Positions 1-9,586 of a stretch of 64,000 bases of DNA are shown in pieces; the first letter of the stretch is position 1, and every line of letters begins with the position of its first letter. Under the pieces are notes generated by a model. It had not been told where the DNA came from. It did no database searches and saw nothing but the letters and a program-made list of their open reading frames with translations. The stretch is from Clostridium sp. BNL1100. GTDB lineage: Bacteria > Bacillota > Clostridia > Acetivibrionales > DSM-1351. The stretch spans positions 1,113,501 through 1,177,500 of the forward strand of contig NC_016791.1 in the NCBI RefSeq assembly GCF_000244875.1, read 5' to 3'. Made by a program: the position numbers and the translations under genes.

Positions 1-443
1 GTTTCAGAATAATTTTTCTGGTGTTCAATACAATACCTAACTATTTCAAATTTTTCGTAATAAGTGACTTCATGGGCATCAGTCATTAAAGATGTTCCTC
101 CTGCTATTGAATCTTCCATATGACTATTATACTTCAAAATCCAATTACGTAATGTACTTTTAGCAAGTATACTGTATTTTAAGCAGAGAGATTCCTGAGA
201 ACCAATACCATTAAGATAGTCTTTAACAGCTGTTTCTTTTAGCTCATCGGAATAAATAGGCCTCTTATGAGTGGTGCTTAGAGCGGCGATTCCTAATACT
301 TTGTAATTTCTAATCCATTCCTTCAATGTAATATGATTGACTCCTATCAAATTTGCAACGTGACGAACCGGCTCTTTTCCCTCAATGCACCTGAAAACGC
401 ATCTTAATTTCTCATCTGATGTAAATTTACGTATTCTTTTCAC
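1..443 (-). CDS. IS3-family (IS150-like) transposase OrfA, partial
   Basis: Minus-strand frame open from a GTG at 443 to the left edge of the window, so the C-terminus is not seen. The start is supported by AGGAGG (455-460 on the plus strand) upstream. The product begins MKRIRKFTSDEKLRCVFRCI and holds two helix-turn-helix modules in tandem: about residues 5-60, with VANLIGVNHITLKEWIRNY, and about 65-110, with LCLKYSILAKSTLRNWILKY. This tandem arrangement is typical of OrfA of IS150-type elements, which binds the terminal repeats and is joined to the OrfB integrase by frameshifting. OrfB would lie left of the window. I could not fix the IS end; it probably lies around 490-535. Family call is by motif; intactness is unknown. 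Confidence 0.75.
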   Translation of the reverse strand, partial: MKRIRKFTSDEKLRCVFRCIEGKEPVRHVANLIGVNHITLKEWIRNYKVLGIAALSTTHKRPIYSDELKETAVKDYLNGIGSQESLCLKYSILAKSTLRNWILKYNSHMEDSIAGGTSLMTDAHEVTYYEKFEIVRYCIEHQKNYSE

Positions 444-947
444 AAAAACATGCTCCTCCTTTTGATAAACAGTTTTAATTATTTTATCTGTCTACCACAA
501 GGGGAGCATATCATCGTATAGGTTTTAGCGACACAATGAATCATGGACGATGAATGTGAGCGACGGTAAAATATCCAAAGATGAGCCGCTAGAAACTCTT
601 GCAAATATCTTGGAAGCAATTATTGATATAATTTTACGTGAGTACCGGTGTCAAAACAGAAAAACGACATACTGCCTTTGCGACTTATCAGTTGTATAAT
701 TATTGCAACAGATGTATAATTATGGCAGTGACATTTGAATACAGTAATTACAACAATTCAACATTTCTCAATTCGTTATCGGTTCCGATTCAATCATCAT
801 ATAAAATTTTTAATACCATTTGTCATATCACATTGAAAAGTAAATATGGTGCTCAGGGCATGGGACAAACAGCTTATGCTCCGAACATACACACCTCGAA
901 AACCTTTGTTATTTCGGGGAATTTATTAATTTCAAGGAGGTAAAAAA
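444..947. other. Non-coding stretch between IS end and GH9 gene, with a gene remnant
   Basis: About 500 bases. The left part (roughly 444-535) should contain the IS terminus. A short plus-strand frame at 550-699 (49 codons, MNVSDGKISKDEPLETLANI...) has a helical, coding-like composition and no visible ribosome site. It may be the tail of a gene cut by the IS, but I do not recognise it. The rest up to AAGGAGG at 934-942 is the untranslated leader and promoter region of the GH9 gene. No convincing -35/-10 pair could be picked. A 101-codon frame at 638-943 in this leader looks like chance. Confidence 0.4.
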
Positions 948-3011
948 ATGAAAAAGGTAAGTGTACTGGTTCTGCTTGCTGTTTTACTGGTAAGCATTAT
1001 TCCACCTGCGGTTTCAGCTGAGGAAAACAACTTTAACTATGTTGATGCATTTGCCAAGTCAATTCTTTTCTATGAGGCAAATTGGTGCGGTCCTGATGCA
1101 GGAAATAACAGGATTAAATGGCGCGGCCCTTGCCATTGTGATGACGGAAAGGATGTAGGACTGGACTTGACGGGAGGATTCCATGATTGCGGAGACCATG
1201 TAAAGTTCGGCTTGCCGCAATGTGCTTCTGCTTCAACCCTTGCATGGGCTTACTATGAATTCAAGGATACTTTTATTGCCAAGGGACAGGATGGCTACAT
1301 GCTTAACATTTTGAAGCATTTTTGCGATTACTTTATTAAATGCTTCCCGAACAAAACTACATTTTACTATCAGGTTGGCGACGGTGATGTAGATCACCAA
1401 TATTGGGGGCCGCCTGAACTACAGACATATGACAGGCCTGCTTATTATGTTGCAACACCGTCTAACCCCGGTTCTGATGTAGCGGGTGATGCAGCGGCTG
1501 CACTGGCGCTTATGTATCTGAACTACAAGGATAAGGATTCAACTTATGCAGAAAAATGTCTTACTTATGCAAAAGACCTTTATGACTTCGGCATGACTTA
1601 CAGGGGAAACAGTAAAGGCCAAAGCTATTATCTGCCTAGAACTTATCTGGATGAACTTATGTGGGGATCAATCTGGCTTTATGTTGCTACAAATGATAAT
1701 AAATATATGGATAATGTAGAAAAGCTAATGGTTGAGAAAGGAATCACCGGAGGCAACTCCTTTAATGACAACTGGACCCAGTGCTGGGATTATGTATTAA
1801 CAGGAGTTTTTACAAAGCTTGCAACACTTTCGACTAATCCTTTATACAAGTCAATTGCCGATGACCATATTGATTACTGGCAGAATAGATTAAAAACTAC
1901 TCCTGCAGGATTGAAATACCTTGATAGCTGGGGTGTTTGCAAATACCCCGCAGCAGAGAGTATGGTTCAGCTTGTTTATTATAAATATTTTGGTAATGAG
2001 AAATGTCTGGACTTTGCAAAAAGTCAGATAGATTACATACTGGGGGATAATCCCAATAATATGTCCTACGAAGTAGGCTTCGGTGATAACTATCCTAAAT
2101 ATCCTCATCACCGAGCTGCAAGTGGTGTACTTGAAGGCCCTCCTGCTGATGAAAAGAAGGAACTACCCGAAAGGCATATCCTATACGGTGCTCTTGTAGG
2201 GGGAGCAGACATGAATGATGAATATCATGATAATGTTAATGAATACGTTTATTCAGAAACCGGGTTGGACTATAATGCAGGCTTTGTAGGCGCACTGGCA
2301 GGTATGTCCAAATATCTTGGAGGAAGCCAGCTCCCCGGACCTACTCCGGGTATCGAGGGCGAACCGACACAATACTATACCGATGCTAAAATATACAAAA
2401 AAAGTTCCGAGGGTGTTACCATAGACCTGAATTTGTACAATATCGTTACTGCACCTCCACAATATGAGAGCGGTTTATCCTACAAGTACTTTATGGATTT
2501 ATCGGAATATGCCTCAGCTGGAATAAATCCGGCAAAATTTGATACAAAAGTTTACTATTCTCCTGCAGGGGCCAAAATATCCGGAATTCAGCCTTGGGAC
2601 AAGGATAAAAATATCTATTATGTAGAGGTAACCTTCCCTGATAGTAAGCTATATGCAAGAACCTATGTACAGTTTGCTATTTACAATTATGAAACCAAAC
2701 TTTGGGATTCTTCAAATGACTATTCAGCCAAAGGTTTGACCGATACTGCTTATACAAAAATGGTTAATATTCCAATATATAAAAACAATGTCCTTGTTGC
2801 CGGAAGCGACCCTTCGGGAGGCGTAACCGTTTTGTACGGAGATTTGAACAATGATAAAGAGGTTAACGCAATTGACTTCGCTTTATTAAAAAAATATCTT
2901 CTGGACGGAAATTCAGGGGGAATCAATATAACTAATGCTGACATGAATAAGGACGGAGCTGTAAACGCTCTGGATTTTGCAAGCCTGAAACTGTATTTGT
3001 TAGGTAAATAA
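948..3011 (+). CDS. Cellulosomal GH9 endoglucanase with CBM3c and dockerin
   Basis: Secreted cellulase of 687 residues that hydrolyses beta-1,4-glucan and is anchored in the cellulosome. Order: signal peptide (about 1-24, ending AVSA), GH9 (alpha/alpha)6 catalytic domain (about 28-455), CBM3c-like module (about 475-615, with [12 protein letters not shown] and [10 protein letters not shown] blocks) and a type I dockerin (about 630-687) with two Ca-binding repeats ([20 protein letters not shown] and the [20 protein letters not shown] copy). Expected catalytic residues are present: D80 and D83 in [10 protein letters not shown], and E437 in [14 protein letters not shown]9 followed directly by CBM3c is the processive-endoglucanase layout (Cel9G-like). 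ATG follows AAGGAGG by a good spacing. It stands alone, followed by its own terminator. Confidence 0.95.
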   Translation: MKKVSVLVLLAVLLVSIIPPAVSAEENNFNYVDAFAKSILFYEANWCGPDAGNNRIKWRGPCHCDDGKDVGLDLTGGFHDCGDHVKFGLPQCASASTLAWAYYEFKDTFIAKGQDGYMLNILKHFCDYFIKCFPNKTTFYYQVGDGDVDHQYWGPPELQTYDRPAYYVATPSNPGSDVAGDAAAALALMYLNYKDKDSTYAEKCLTYAKDLYDFGMTYRGNSKGQSYYLPRTYLDELMWGSIWLYVATNDNKYMDNVEKLMVEKGITGGNSFNDNWTQCWDYVLTGVFTKLATLSTNPLYKSIADDHIDYWQNRLKTTPAGLKYLDSWGVCKYPAAESMVQLVYYKYFGNEKCLDFAKSQIDYILGDNPNNMSYEVGFGDNYPKYPHHRAASGVLEGPPADEKKELPERHILYGALVGGADMNDEYHDNVNEYVYSETGLDYNAGFVGALAGMSKYLGGSQLPGPTPGIEGEPTQYYTDAKIYKKSSEGVTIDLNLYNIVTAPPQYESGLSYKYFMDLSEYASAGINPAKFDTKVYYSPAGAKISGIQPWDKDKNIYYVEVTFPDSKLYARTYVQFAIYNYETKLWDSSNDYSAKGLTDTAYTKMVNIPIYKNNVLVAGSDPSGGVTVLYGDLNNDKEVNAIDFALLKKYLLDGNSGGINITNADMNKDGAVNALDFASLKLYLLGK

Positions 3012-3031
3012 TAACAACTGAATAAAATACT

Positions 3032-3086
3032 AAAGAGCCGTATCCCATAGTAATTACATATTACATGAGTACGGTTCTTTTTTTTC
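3032..3086 (+). terminator. Intrinsic terminator of the GH9 gene
   Basis: Arms AAGAGCCGTA (3033-3042) and TACGGTTCTT (3070-3079) pair with one G-U, with a 27-base loop between them. The arm runs into a T-tract of about eight at 3078-3085. Confidence 0.85.
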
Positions 3087-3223
3087 TTGTTATATTTTTT
3101 CGGTATATGTTACTATATCGGTAAAGAATTTTAATTGACTTTATATTAAGTTTATGTAAACAATATTTATATATCCAGTGAAACCACACATTTTAAATTG
3201 AAATAGAGAGGAAGTAAAATAAA

Positions 3224-4969
3224 ATGGTCAAGCTAAAAATCAGAAACAGTATTTTCAGCCGTCTTGTAATAACCTTTCTAATAATAATAATTCCTCTTTA
3301 TGGTTTAGGGATTTATATTTACAACAGCGGATTGCGTACCATAAAAAGCGAAATATCAAAATCAACTATTGCTCAGGCATCATTCTATCTTGAAAGTCTT
3401 GAAAAAGAGATAGAGAGGATAAAAATACTCCAATACGATTGCTTGAATGATGAACAGTTAAACAAGCTTGCAATAAGATGGGAGATTATGAATGAATATG
3501 AAATATCCCAAACACTGCTTCAACTAAAACAAAGACTTGTTGCAATAAAAAACAGTAGTATATATGTAAATGATGTAAATGTGCACATTCTCCCAATTGA
3601 GAAGACAGTTTCTTCAAATAGCGGAGTAGATGATATTCATATAAATGAATACAATGAAATATTTGTTCCGGCAGGATTAAAGGGAGCACAAATCATTAAT
3701 TATAACGGTGAGTTATATCTGAGCACTTTTCAGAAATACAGCGGTGCAAACAAGCCTTTATTTACTATTGATATTGAATTGAATCAGAATGCATTAAAAC
3801 AAGCCCTTGCACAATTCAATACCTATACGGGAAGCGGTTCGATACTTATAACACCTACAAATATTATTGCGAATAAGTCGGAAGAGGATAATACTCAATT
3901 TATTCAGAGTATTTTATCGAGTATGAATGAAAAAGAGAGAGATGGAACGATTTTTACAAAAATTAGGAATGAAAAGTACTATGTAGTTCATGCAAATTCT
4001 TCATATTTAAATATGATTTTATTAAGGTATTTTCCACAGGAATTTATACTAAAGCCTATAGTAAATTTTAAAATTTGGGCATGGGTATTTTCAATCGCTG
4101 CAATTTTAATAATAATTATATACTCATTATCGACATATAAATTTATGCATCAGCCTTTAAATGAACTGGTAAAATCTTTTCGTAAAGTGGAAAACGGAGA
4201 TTTAAAGGTATCTATTAACCATGATTCAAATAATGAGTTCGGATACCTTTATAAATGCTTTAATGACATGGTCAAAAATCTTAATATGCTAATAGACCAG
4301 GTATATAACCAGAAAATATTAATGCAGAAAGCTGAATTGAAGCACTTGCAGTCTCAGATTAACCCCCATTTTTTGTATAACAGTTTTTTTATGATTAATA
4401 CTATGGCAAGAATAGGTGATGAGAATTTAGTACCTTTTACAAAACACCTTGGAGAGTACTTCCGTTTTGTGACAAGGAACTCCATGGATAATATACCTCT
4501 GGAGGAAGAAATCAATCATGCCAAGGTATACACGGAAATTCAGCTTATGAGATTTTCAAAAAGACTTCAGATTCATTTTGGAGAATGTCCTGATATGTAT
4601 AAGGATTTAAAAGTACCGAGACTTATATTACAGCCCATTATTGAGAATGCATTTGAACACGGACTTGAAAAGAAAAAAAATAGTGGATTGTTGCTTGTTA
4701 ATTTTGAAGGAAATGAAAGAGAATTAAGAATAATTGTTGAAGATAATGGTTGTGATATAACAGATAGCGAGCTTGAAAAGTTGCAGGATTTACTGGAGAA
4801 TAACGAGCAGGAAATCGAAACAACGGGAACATTAAATATACACAGGAGGATAAGGCTGGTTTTTGGCGAAGAGAGTGGTCTGATTATTTCAAGAAGCGTA
4901 ATCGGAGGGCTGAAGGCAGTATTGAAAATAGTTTTACAAAAAGGAGTAGAAAAATGTATAGGCTACTAA
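3224..4969 (+). CDS. YesM-type sensor histidine kinase
   Basis: Membrane sensor kinase of 581 residues, partner of the next gene. A first membrane segment (about 12-30) and a second (about 284-304) flank an extracytoplasmic sensing region. HAMP follows (about 305-360), then a His_kinase domain (PF06580 type) with the phospho-acceptor H382 in SQINPHFLYNSF, and a HATPase_c domain (N box LILQPIIENAFEHG, then VEDNG). This is the architecture of the YesM/LytS-like family that usually senses sugars or the loaded binding protein of a neighbouring ABC importer. The reading frame overlaps the response regulator gene by 16 bases, so the two are translationally coupled. The ligand cannot be told from sequence; the cluster suggests arabinoxylo-oligosaccharides. 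Confidence 0.93.
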   Translation: MVKLKIRNSIFSRLVITFLIIIIPLYGLGIYIYNSGLRTIKSEISKSTIAQASFYLESLEKEIERIKILQYDCLNDEQLNKLAIRWEIMNEYEISQTLLQLKQRLVAIKNSSIYVNDVNVHILPIEKTVSSNSGVDDIHINEYNEIFVPAGLKGAQIINYNGELYLSTFQKYSGANKPLFTIDIELNQNALKQALAQFNTYTGSGSILITPTNIIANKSEEDNTQFIQSILSSMNEKERDGTIFTKIRNEKYYVVHANSSYLNMILLRYFPQEFILKPIVNFKIWAWVFSIAAILIIIIYSLSTYKFMHQPLNELVKSFRKVENGDLKVSINHDSNNEFGYLYKCFNDMVKNLNMLIDQVYNQKILMQKAELKHLQSQINPHFLYNSFFMINTMARIGDENLVPFTKHLGEYFRFVTRNSMDNIPLEEEINHAKVYTEIQLMRFSKRLQIHFGECPDMYKDLKVPRLILQPIIENAFEHGLEKKKNSGLLLVNFEGNERELRIIVEDNGCDITDSELEKLQDLLENNEQEIETTGTLNIHRRIRLVFGEESGLIISRSVIGGLKAVLKIVLQKGVEKCIGY

Positions 4970-6663
4970 TTGTAGATGATGAGGAAATTATTGTAAACGG
5001 ATTATACGAAATATTCCGAAGCATGAAGAATCTTGATTTGGATGTATACAGGGCATATTCCGGCGAAGAAGCAGTTGAGTGGTTAAGCAGAACACGGATG
5101 GATATTGTTCTGACAGATATCAGGATGCCGGAAATGGATGGTTTGCAGTTACTGGATGTCATATATAGAAGATGGCCTCAATGTAAAGTAATATTCCTTA
5201 CCGGGTATAACGAATTTGAATATGTGTATAAAGCAATTCAGCACCAGGGCGTAAGCTATATACTGAAAACAGAGGATAATGACAAGGTAATTAGCGTTGT
5301 TGAGAATGCCATAGAGGAAATTAAAAAAGAGGTTAAAACAGAAGACTTGATTCATAAGGCCAAAGAACAGATTGAACTTGCTTTGGGACTCTTTCAGAAG
5401 GATTACTTTATTCATCTGCTGCACGAGGGGACATCACTTGAATTAAATAAATCGCAGTTTGAACAGCTGTCAATACCGATGCATCCCGATCATCCTGTAA
5501 TTCTGTTACTTGGGCATATTGATAACATTCCCGGAAATTTGTCCTACTGGGATAAAATACAATATATAAATTCCATAAAGGTAATAATAACCCAAAACCT
5601 TAATGCAAATATCAGATTTATAAGCGTTTTGGATGACAGATACAGGTTTATATTCTTTATACAGCCCAATGAGCTGATGACCAGCAGTTACGGTAAGGCT
5701 GAAGAAAAGGCATTTTATTCAAAGACCATTTCGTTTATTAAGGGTACACTTGAAGTAATACAGACTGCCAGCAGAGAATCTTTGAATGCATCTATCAGCT
5801 TTGCCCTTGGGGGAGAACCCTGCAGCTGGGAGGAAGTATCGAAAAAGTACTTTTCCCTTAATCAACTTCTGAATTATAGAATAGGTACAGGAATAGAAAT
5901 GCTGTTGATTGATAATGAACTGAAAAATAACAATATTTTAACTTCAGGTTCTGCAACAGAAGTACCGGAACTGGATACAAATGATGAGCCGTTGGAAATT
6001 CTTTTAAGAAAGAGAAATATGGATTTGATTCAGCAATATCTGGAATCAGGACAGAAAGAGAAATACTTTGAGGTTTTAGATGAATTATTAAGTCCTATAA
6101 AATTAATCAAGAGTAAAAACAGCAACTTAGCCATTGAAGCATATTCCATGGTATCGCTAAGTATTCTTTCATATATTAATCGCTGGAATATAACCGAAAA
6201 GCTGGCCTTCCATATAGGTCTTAACAGTCTTATGCGGATTGATAAACACGAGACATGGTCTGATGCAGTACAATATCCGATAAATATATCTGATGTAATT
6301 TTTCAGATTCAGACCGAGGAACAAAAGAAAAGGGCAGACAATGCCGTTGATTTCGTTCAAAATTTTATAGACGAGCATTTAAGTGAGGATCTTTCTTTAG
6401 TGAGGCTGGCAGAACAGGTTTACTTAAATCCATCATATTTGTCTCGCCTCTATAAACAGGTTACAAATCAAAACCTTTCTGATTTTATTGACAATGCTCG
6501 TATAGAGAGGGCAAAGGAGTTACTGAAAAAGGAAAAGATAAAGATAAATGAAGTAGCAAAGGCTGTAGGTTATGAGACAGCGGCATCCTTTACAAGATTT
6601 TTCAGAAAATTGATGTCATGTTCTCCACAAGAATACCACGATATGATTGTCTCAGGTAAATAG
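4954..6663 (+). CDS. YesN-type response regulator with AraC DNA-binding domain
   Basis: 569 residues: receiver domain (about 1-120) with phospho-acceptor D55 in VLTDIRMPEMDG and acidic cluster DDEE near the N-terminus, a long middle linker domain, and a C-terminal AraC-type double helix-turn-helix (about 465-565; LVRLAEQVYLNPSYLSRLYK and KINEVAKAVGYETAASFTRF blocks). Start ATG sits behind AAAGGAG inside the end of the kinase gene. It should activate the ABC importer and glycosidase genes that follow; no operator could be identified. Confidence 0.94.
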   Translation: MYRLLIVDDEEIIVNGLYEIFRSMKNLDLDVYRAYSGEEAVEWLSRTRMDIVLTDIRMPEMDGLQLLDVIYRRWPQCKVIFLTGYNEFEYVYKAIQHQGVSYILKTEDNDKVISVVENAIEEIKKEVKTEDLIHKAKEQIELALGLFQKDYFIHLLHEGTSLELNKSQFEQLSIPMHPDHPVILLLGHIDNIPGNLSYWDKIQYINSIKVIITQNLNANIRFISVLDDRYRFIFFIQPNELMTSSYGKAEEKAFYSKTISFIKGTLEVIQTASRESLNASISFALGGEPCSWEEVSKKYFSLNQLLNYRIGTGIEMLLIDNELKNNNILTSGSATEVPELDTNDEPLEILLRKRNMDLIQQYLESGQKEKYFEVLDELLSPIKLIKSKNSNLAIEAYSMVSLSILSYINRWNITEKLAFHIGLNSLMRIDKHETWSDAVQYPINISDVIFQIQTEEQKKRADNAVDFVQNFIDEHLSEDLSLVRLAEQVYLNPSYLSRLYKQVTNQNLSDFIDNARIERAKELLKKEKIKINEVAKAVGYETAASFTRFFRKLMSCSPQEYHDMIVSGK

Positions 6664-6823
6664 ATGACAACAAAGTAAAAAAAAGATTCAAAACAATGAA
6701 TAATTTTTTTAAAAACAAGTAAACAAAAGACAACAAAAGTAAAAACATGTGAATGGTGTTGTAGGTAAGCTCACTTTATAATATAGATGAGGCCTCAAAT
6801 AAATAAATATCAGGAGGAAACAA

Positions 6824-8539
6824 ATGAGATTCAATTACTTAAAAAGAGCTGTATCATTAGCAATGGCTTTATCTATAACCGCATCAATTGTTACGGCTTG
6901 CGGCAGTCAAAGCAATACATCCGACAGCACAGCATCATCATCTCAAAGTACTACTTCTTCAGTGGCAAATAAGGATCCTTTCGGAAAATATAGTCCTGAG
7001 ATTGATATTTCTTTTGTTCGTGGAATAGATGATGACCTTGCAGCAAACATATTACCAAAGACACCAGGGGAAACTCTAGAAGATAACCGTTGGACAAAGT
7101 TATACAAAGAAGAATTAGGTATAAATGTAAAATATGATTGGACAGTAAAAGGAAATGAACAATCAGATGCATATACACAGAAAATCAATGTAACATTGGC
7201 ATCTGGAGAACTTCCTGATGTAGTTCTTGTAAACCCTTCACAGCTTAAGCAACTCGTTGATTCAGATATGGTTGAGGATATGACTCAATACTACAAAGAC
7301 TATGCTTCTGAGGATTTCAAGAATATTATGACAGAAGAAGGAACCGGTAATATTGATTCAGTTATGTTTGACGGTAAAATGATGGCTATTCCGGAACCTG
7401 TTTCAACTAATGAAAGTGCACACTATCTATGGATTAGAAATGACTGGCTGAAAAAATTAAACTTGCAGGCACCTAAGACCATGGATGATGTTTTAAAAAT
7501 ATCAGAAGCCTTTACAACCAAGGATCCTGACGGAAACGGAAAGAACGATACTATCGGACTTCCAATCACAAAGGATTTATATAGCGGGTGTATGGGAGCA
7601 GAAGGTTTCTTTGCTGGATATCACGCATATCCGAATATGTGGATAGAGGACAGTTCAGGTAAAATAGCATGGGGTAGTACATTACCTGAAACAAAGGTAG
7701 CACTTGAGAAATTAGCTAACATGTACAAAAATGGCCAGCTTGACAAAGAATTTGGTGTAAAGGATGCTGGAAAGGTTGCTGAGACTATAGCAGCAGGTAA
7801 AGTTGGTATGGACTATGGTGCACAGTGGAACCCGATGTATCCGCTCATAAGCAATTTTAACAATGATAATAATGCAGATTGGACATCATATCCTATTGTT
7901 TCAAATGACGATAAAAAGGCTATGGTACCATTAAAGTTCAATCAGACAAGAATATTTGCAGTTAGAAAAGGATATGAACATCCTGAAGCACTTGTAAAAC
8001 TTTTCAATGAACATGTTGAGAAGAACTGGGGTAAAACAGCAGACTTCAACAAGTACTACATGCCTGTTGAGAACGGCGGCGTAGGTGTTTGGAAATTCTC
8101 TCCTGTATGCCCTGCTCCTGTATTCAAGAACCTTGAAGCCTTCGTAGCAATAGATGAAGCAAGAAAGAATAATGACTTCAGCAAATTGACCGGTGAGCCT
8201 AAAATTATCCAAGGTAATGTAGAGGCTTATGCAAAAGGTGATAAATCACAATGGGGTTGGGAAAAGATTTACGGTAAAGACGGTGCATTCCGTAATATGG
8301 TTGAATACAAGAAGAATAATCAGCTGCTAAACGAAAAGTTTGTTGGAGCTCCAACTACAACAATGGCTGAAAAGAAAACTACACTCGAAAAAATGGAAAA
8401 AGAAGTATTTATAAAAATTATAATGGGTGCAGCTCCTATCAGTGATTTCGATAAGTTTGTAAGCGATTGGAACAAACTAGGCGGTTCTGATATGACAAAA
8501 GAAGTTAACGAATGGTATGATTCCGTTAAATCCAAGTAA
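6824..8539 (+). CDS. Extracellular sugar-binding lipoprotein of an LplABC-type importer
   Basis: 571-residue solute-binding protein of the large LplA-like group (about 550 residues is usual). N-terminal lipoprotein signal with lipobox VTAC (C26) followed by a Ser/Thr-rich linker (27-50). The body contains typical cluster features: ELGINVKYDW, LASGELPDVVLVNPSQLKQL and a DPDGNGKNDTIG Ca-site-like loop. AGGAGG precedes the ATG. A good -10 (TATAAT, 6777-6782) lies 40 bases upstream without a clear -35, as expected for an activator-dependent promoter. It begins the importer operon behind the two-component genes; the substrate is inferred from context to be xylan-derived oligosaccharides. Confidence 0.9.
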   Translation: MRFNYLKRAVSLAMALSITASIVTACGSQSNTSDSTASSSQSTTSSVANKDPFGKYSPEIDISFVRGIDDDLAANILPKTPGETLEDNRWTKLYKEELGINVKYDWTVKGNEQSDAYTQKINVTLASGELPDVVLVNPSQLKQLVDSDMVEDMTQYYKDYASEDFKNIMTEEGTGNIDSVMFDGKMMAIPEPVSTNESAHYLWIRNDWLKKLNLQAPKTMDDVLKISEAFTTKDPDGNGKNDTIGLPITKDLYSGCMGAEGFFAGYHAYPNMWIEDSSGKIAWGSTLPETKVALEKLANMYKNGQLDKEFGVKDAGKVAETIAAGKVGMDYGAQWNPMYPLISNFNNDNNADWTSYPIVSNDDKKAMVPLKFNQTRIFAVRKGYEHPEALVKLFNEHVEKNWGKTADFNKYYMPVENGGVGVWKFSPVCPAPVFKNLEAFVAIDEARKNNDFSKLTGEPKIIQGNVEAYAKGDKSQWGWEKIYGKDGAFRNMVEYKKNNQLLNEKFVGAPTTTMAEKKTTLEKMEKEVFIKIIMGAAPISDFDKFVSDWNKLGGSDMTKEVNEWYDSVKSK

Positions 8540-8555
8540 TATTAACTAGTTAACA

Positions 8556-8596
8556 GAGAAGGAAAGGATACAGCCGTTTCATATCCTTTCCTTCTC
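8556..8596 (+). other. Perfect 15-bp stem-loop between binding-protein and permease genes
   Basis: GAGAAGGAAAGGATA (8556-8570) pairs exactly with TATCCTTTCCTTCTC (8582-8596) around an 11-base loop. No T-tract follows directly; a run of six T lies about 15 bases further on. Such intercistronic stems commonly protect the highly expressed binding-protein message from 3' decay and dampen read-through into permease genes. Confidence 0.75.
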
Positions 8597-8669
8597 GTTT
8601 ACTAAGCAAGTTTTTTAATAGTTAGTTTCTATTATGTATACCTATACACCTATAAGGGGAGGAATAAGC

Positions 8670-9572
8670 TTGAAAAATCTAAATATAAAGAAACAACTAC
8701 CCTTGCACCTAATGATCCTTCCGGGTTTTATAACTTTGTTGATATTCAGTTACCTGCCAATGGCGGGTGTTGTAATTGCGTTTCAAAAATTTATTCCCGC
8801 AAAGGGACTGTTCGGTCATCAAAAATGGGTAGGCCTTAAGAACTTTGAATATGTTCTGGATATGCCTAATTTTAATAATATAATGTGGAATACCATATCC
8901 ATAGCCGTAATGAAAATCGCTCTTGGACTTATTGTTCCAATAATATTTGCTATTTTAATTAATGAAGTAACAAATAATGCTTTAAAAAGAGGTATTCAGA
9001 CACTAATATATCTTCCTCACTTTTTATCATGGGTTGTACTTGGAGGAATATTGATTGATATACTTTCTCCGTCCGGCGGAATTTTAAATTCCCTAATAAA
9101 ATCACTTGGTTTTGAACCTATATTTTTTCTGGGAGACAACAAGTGGTTTCCTTCCACAATGGTATTAACGGAGACCTGGAAAGAATTTGGCTATGGTACC
9201 ATAATCTATCTGGCTGCAATAACCGGAATCGATCCCAGTCTGTACGAAGCTGCTCATATGGATGGAGCCAACAGATGGAAACAAACACTACACATAACTC
9301 TTCCTGGAATGAAGATGGTTATTGTACTTCTGATGGTATTAAGTCTCGGTAATGTTTTAAATGCCGGGTTCGACCAAATCTTCAATTTATATAGTCCCCC
9401 TGTTTATCAAAGCGGAGACATTATTGACACCTTTGTTTACAGAATAGGCCTGCTGGAAGCCCAATACGGAGTTGCCACAGCGGTAGGACTATTTAAATCA
9501 GTAGTCTCGTTTACGCTTATTTCAGTATCTTACTTCTTTGCTTATAAATTTGCAGATTACAGAATTTTCTAA
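8670..9572 (+). CDS. ABC sugar importer permease (LplB-like)
   Basis: 300-residue integral membrane permease with about six transmembrane segments and the EAA loop YEAAHMDGANRWKQTLHITLPGM, the docking site for the cytoplasmic ATPase. I chose TTG at 8670 because GGGGAGG sits seven bases before it and the protein then begins MKNLNIKKQL; an in-frame ATG at 8634 has no ribosome site. Pairs with the next permease. No ATPase gene is found in the cluster, so a shared MsmK-type ATPase encoded elsewhere is expected. Confidence 0.92.
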   Translation: MKNLNIKKQLPLHLMILPGFITLLIFSYLPMAGVVIAFQKFIPAKGLFGHQKWVGLKNFEYVLDMPNFNNIMWNTISIAVMKIALGLIVPIIFAILINEVTNNALKRGIQTLIYLPHFLSWVVLGGILIDILSPSGGILNSLIKSLGFEPIFFLGDNKWFPSTMVLTETWKEFGYGTIIYLAAITGIDPSLYEAAHMDGANRWKQTLHITLPGMKMVIVLLMVLSLGNVLNAGFDQIFNLYSPPVYQSGDIIDTFVYRIGLLEAQYGVATAVGLFKSVVSFTLISVSYFFAYKFADYRIF

Positions 9573-9586
9573 AGGGGGTTAATTAA

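Noticed and set aside
638-943. 101-codon frame in front of the GH9 gene
   Set aside because: No ribosome site at its start, low-complexity composition unlike a protein, and it fills the leader and promoter region of the cellulase gene.
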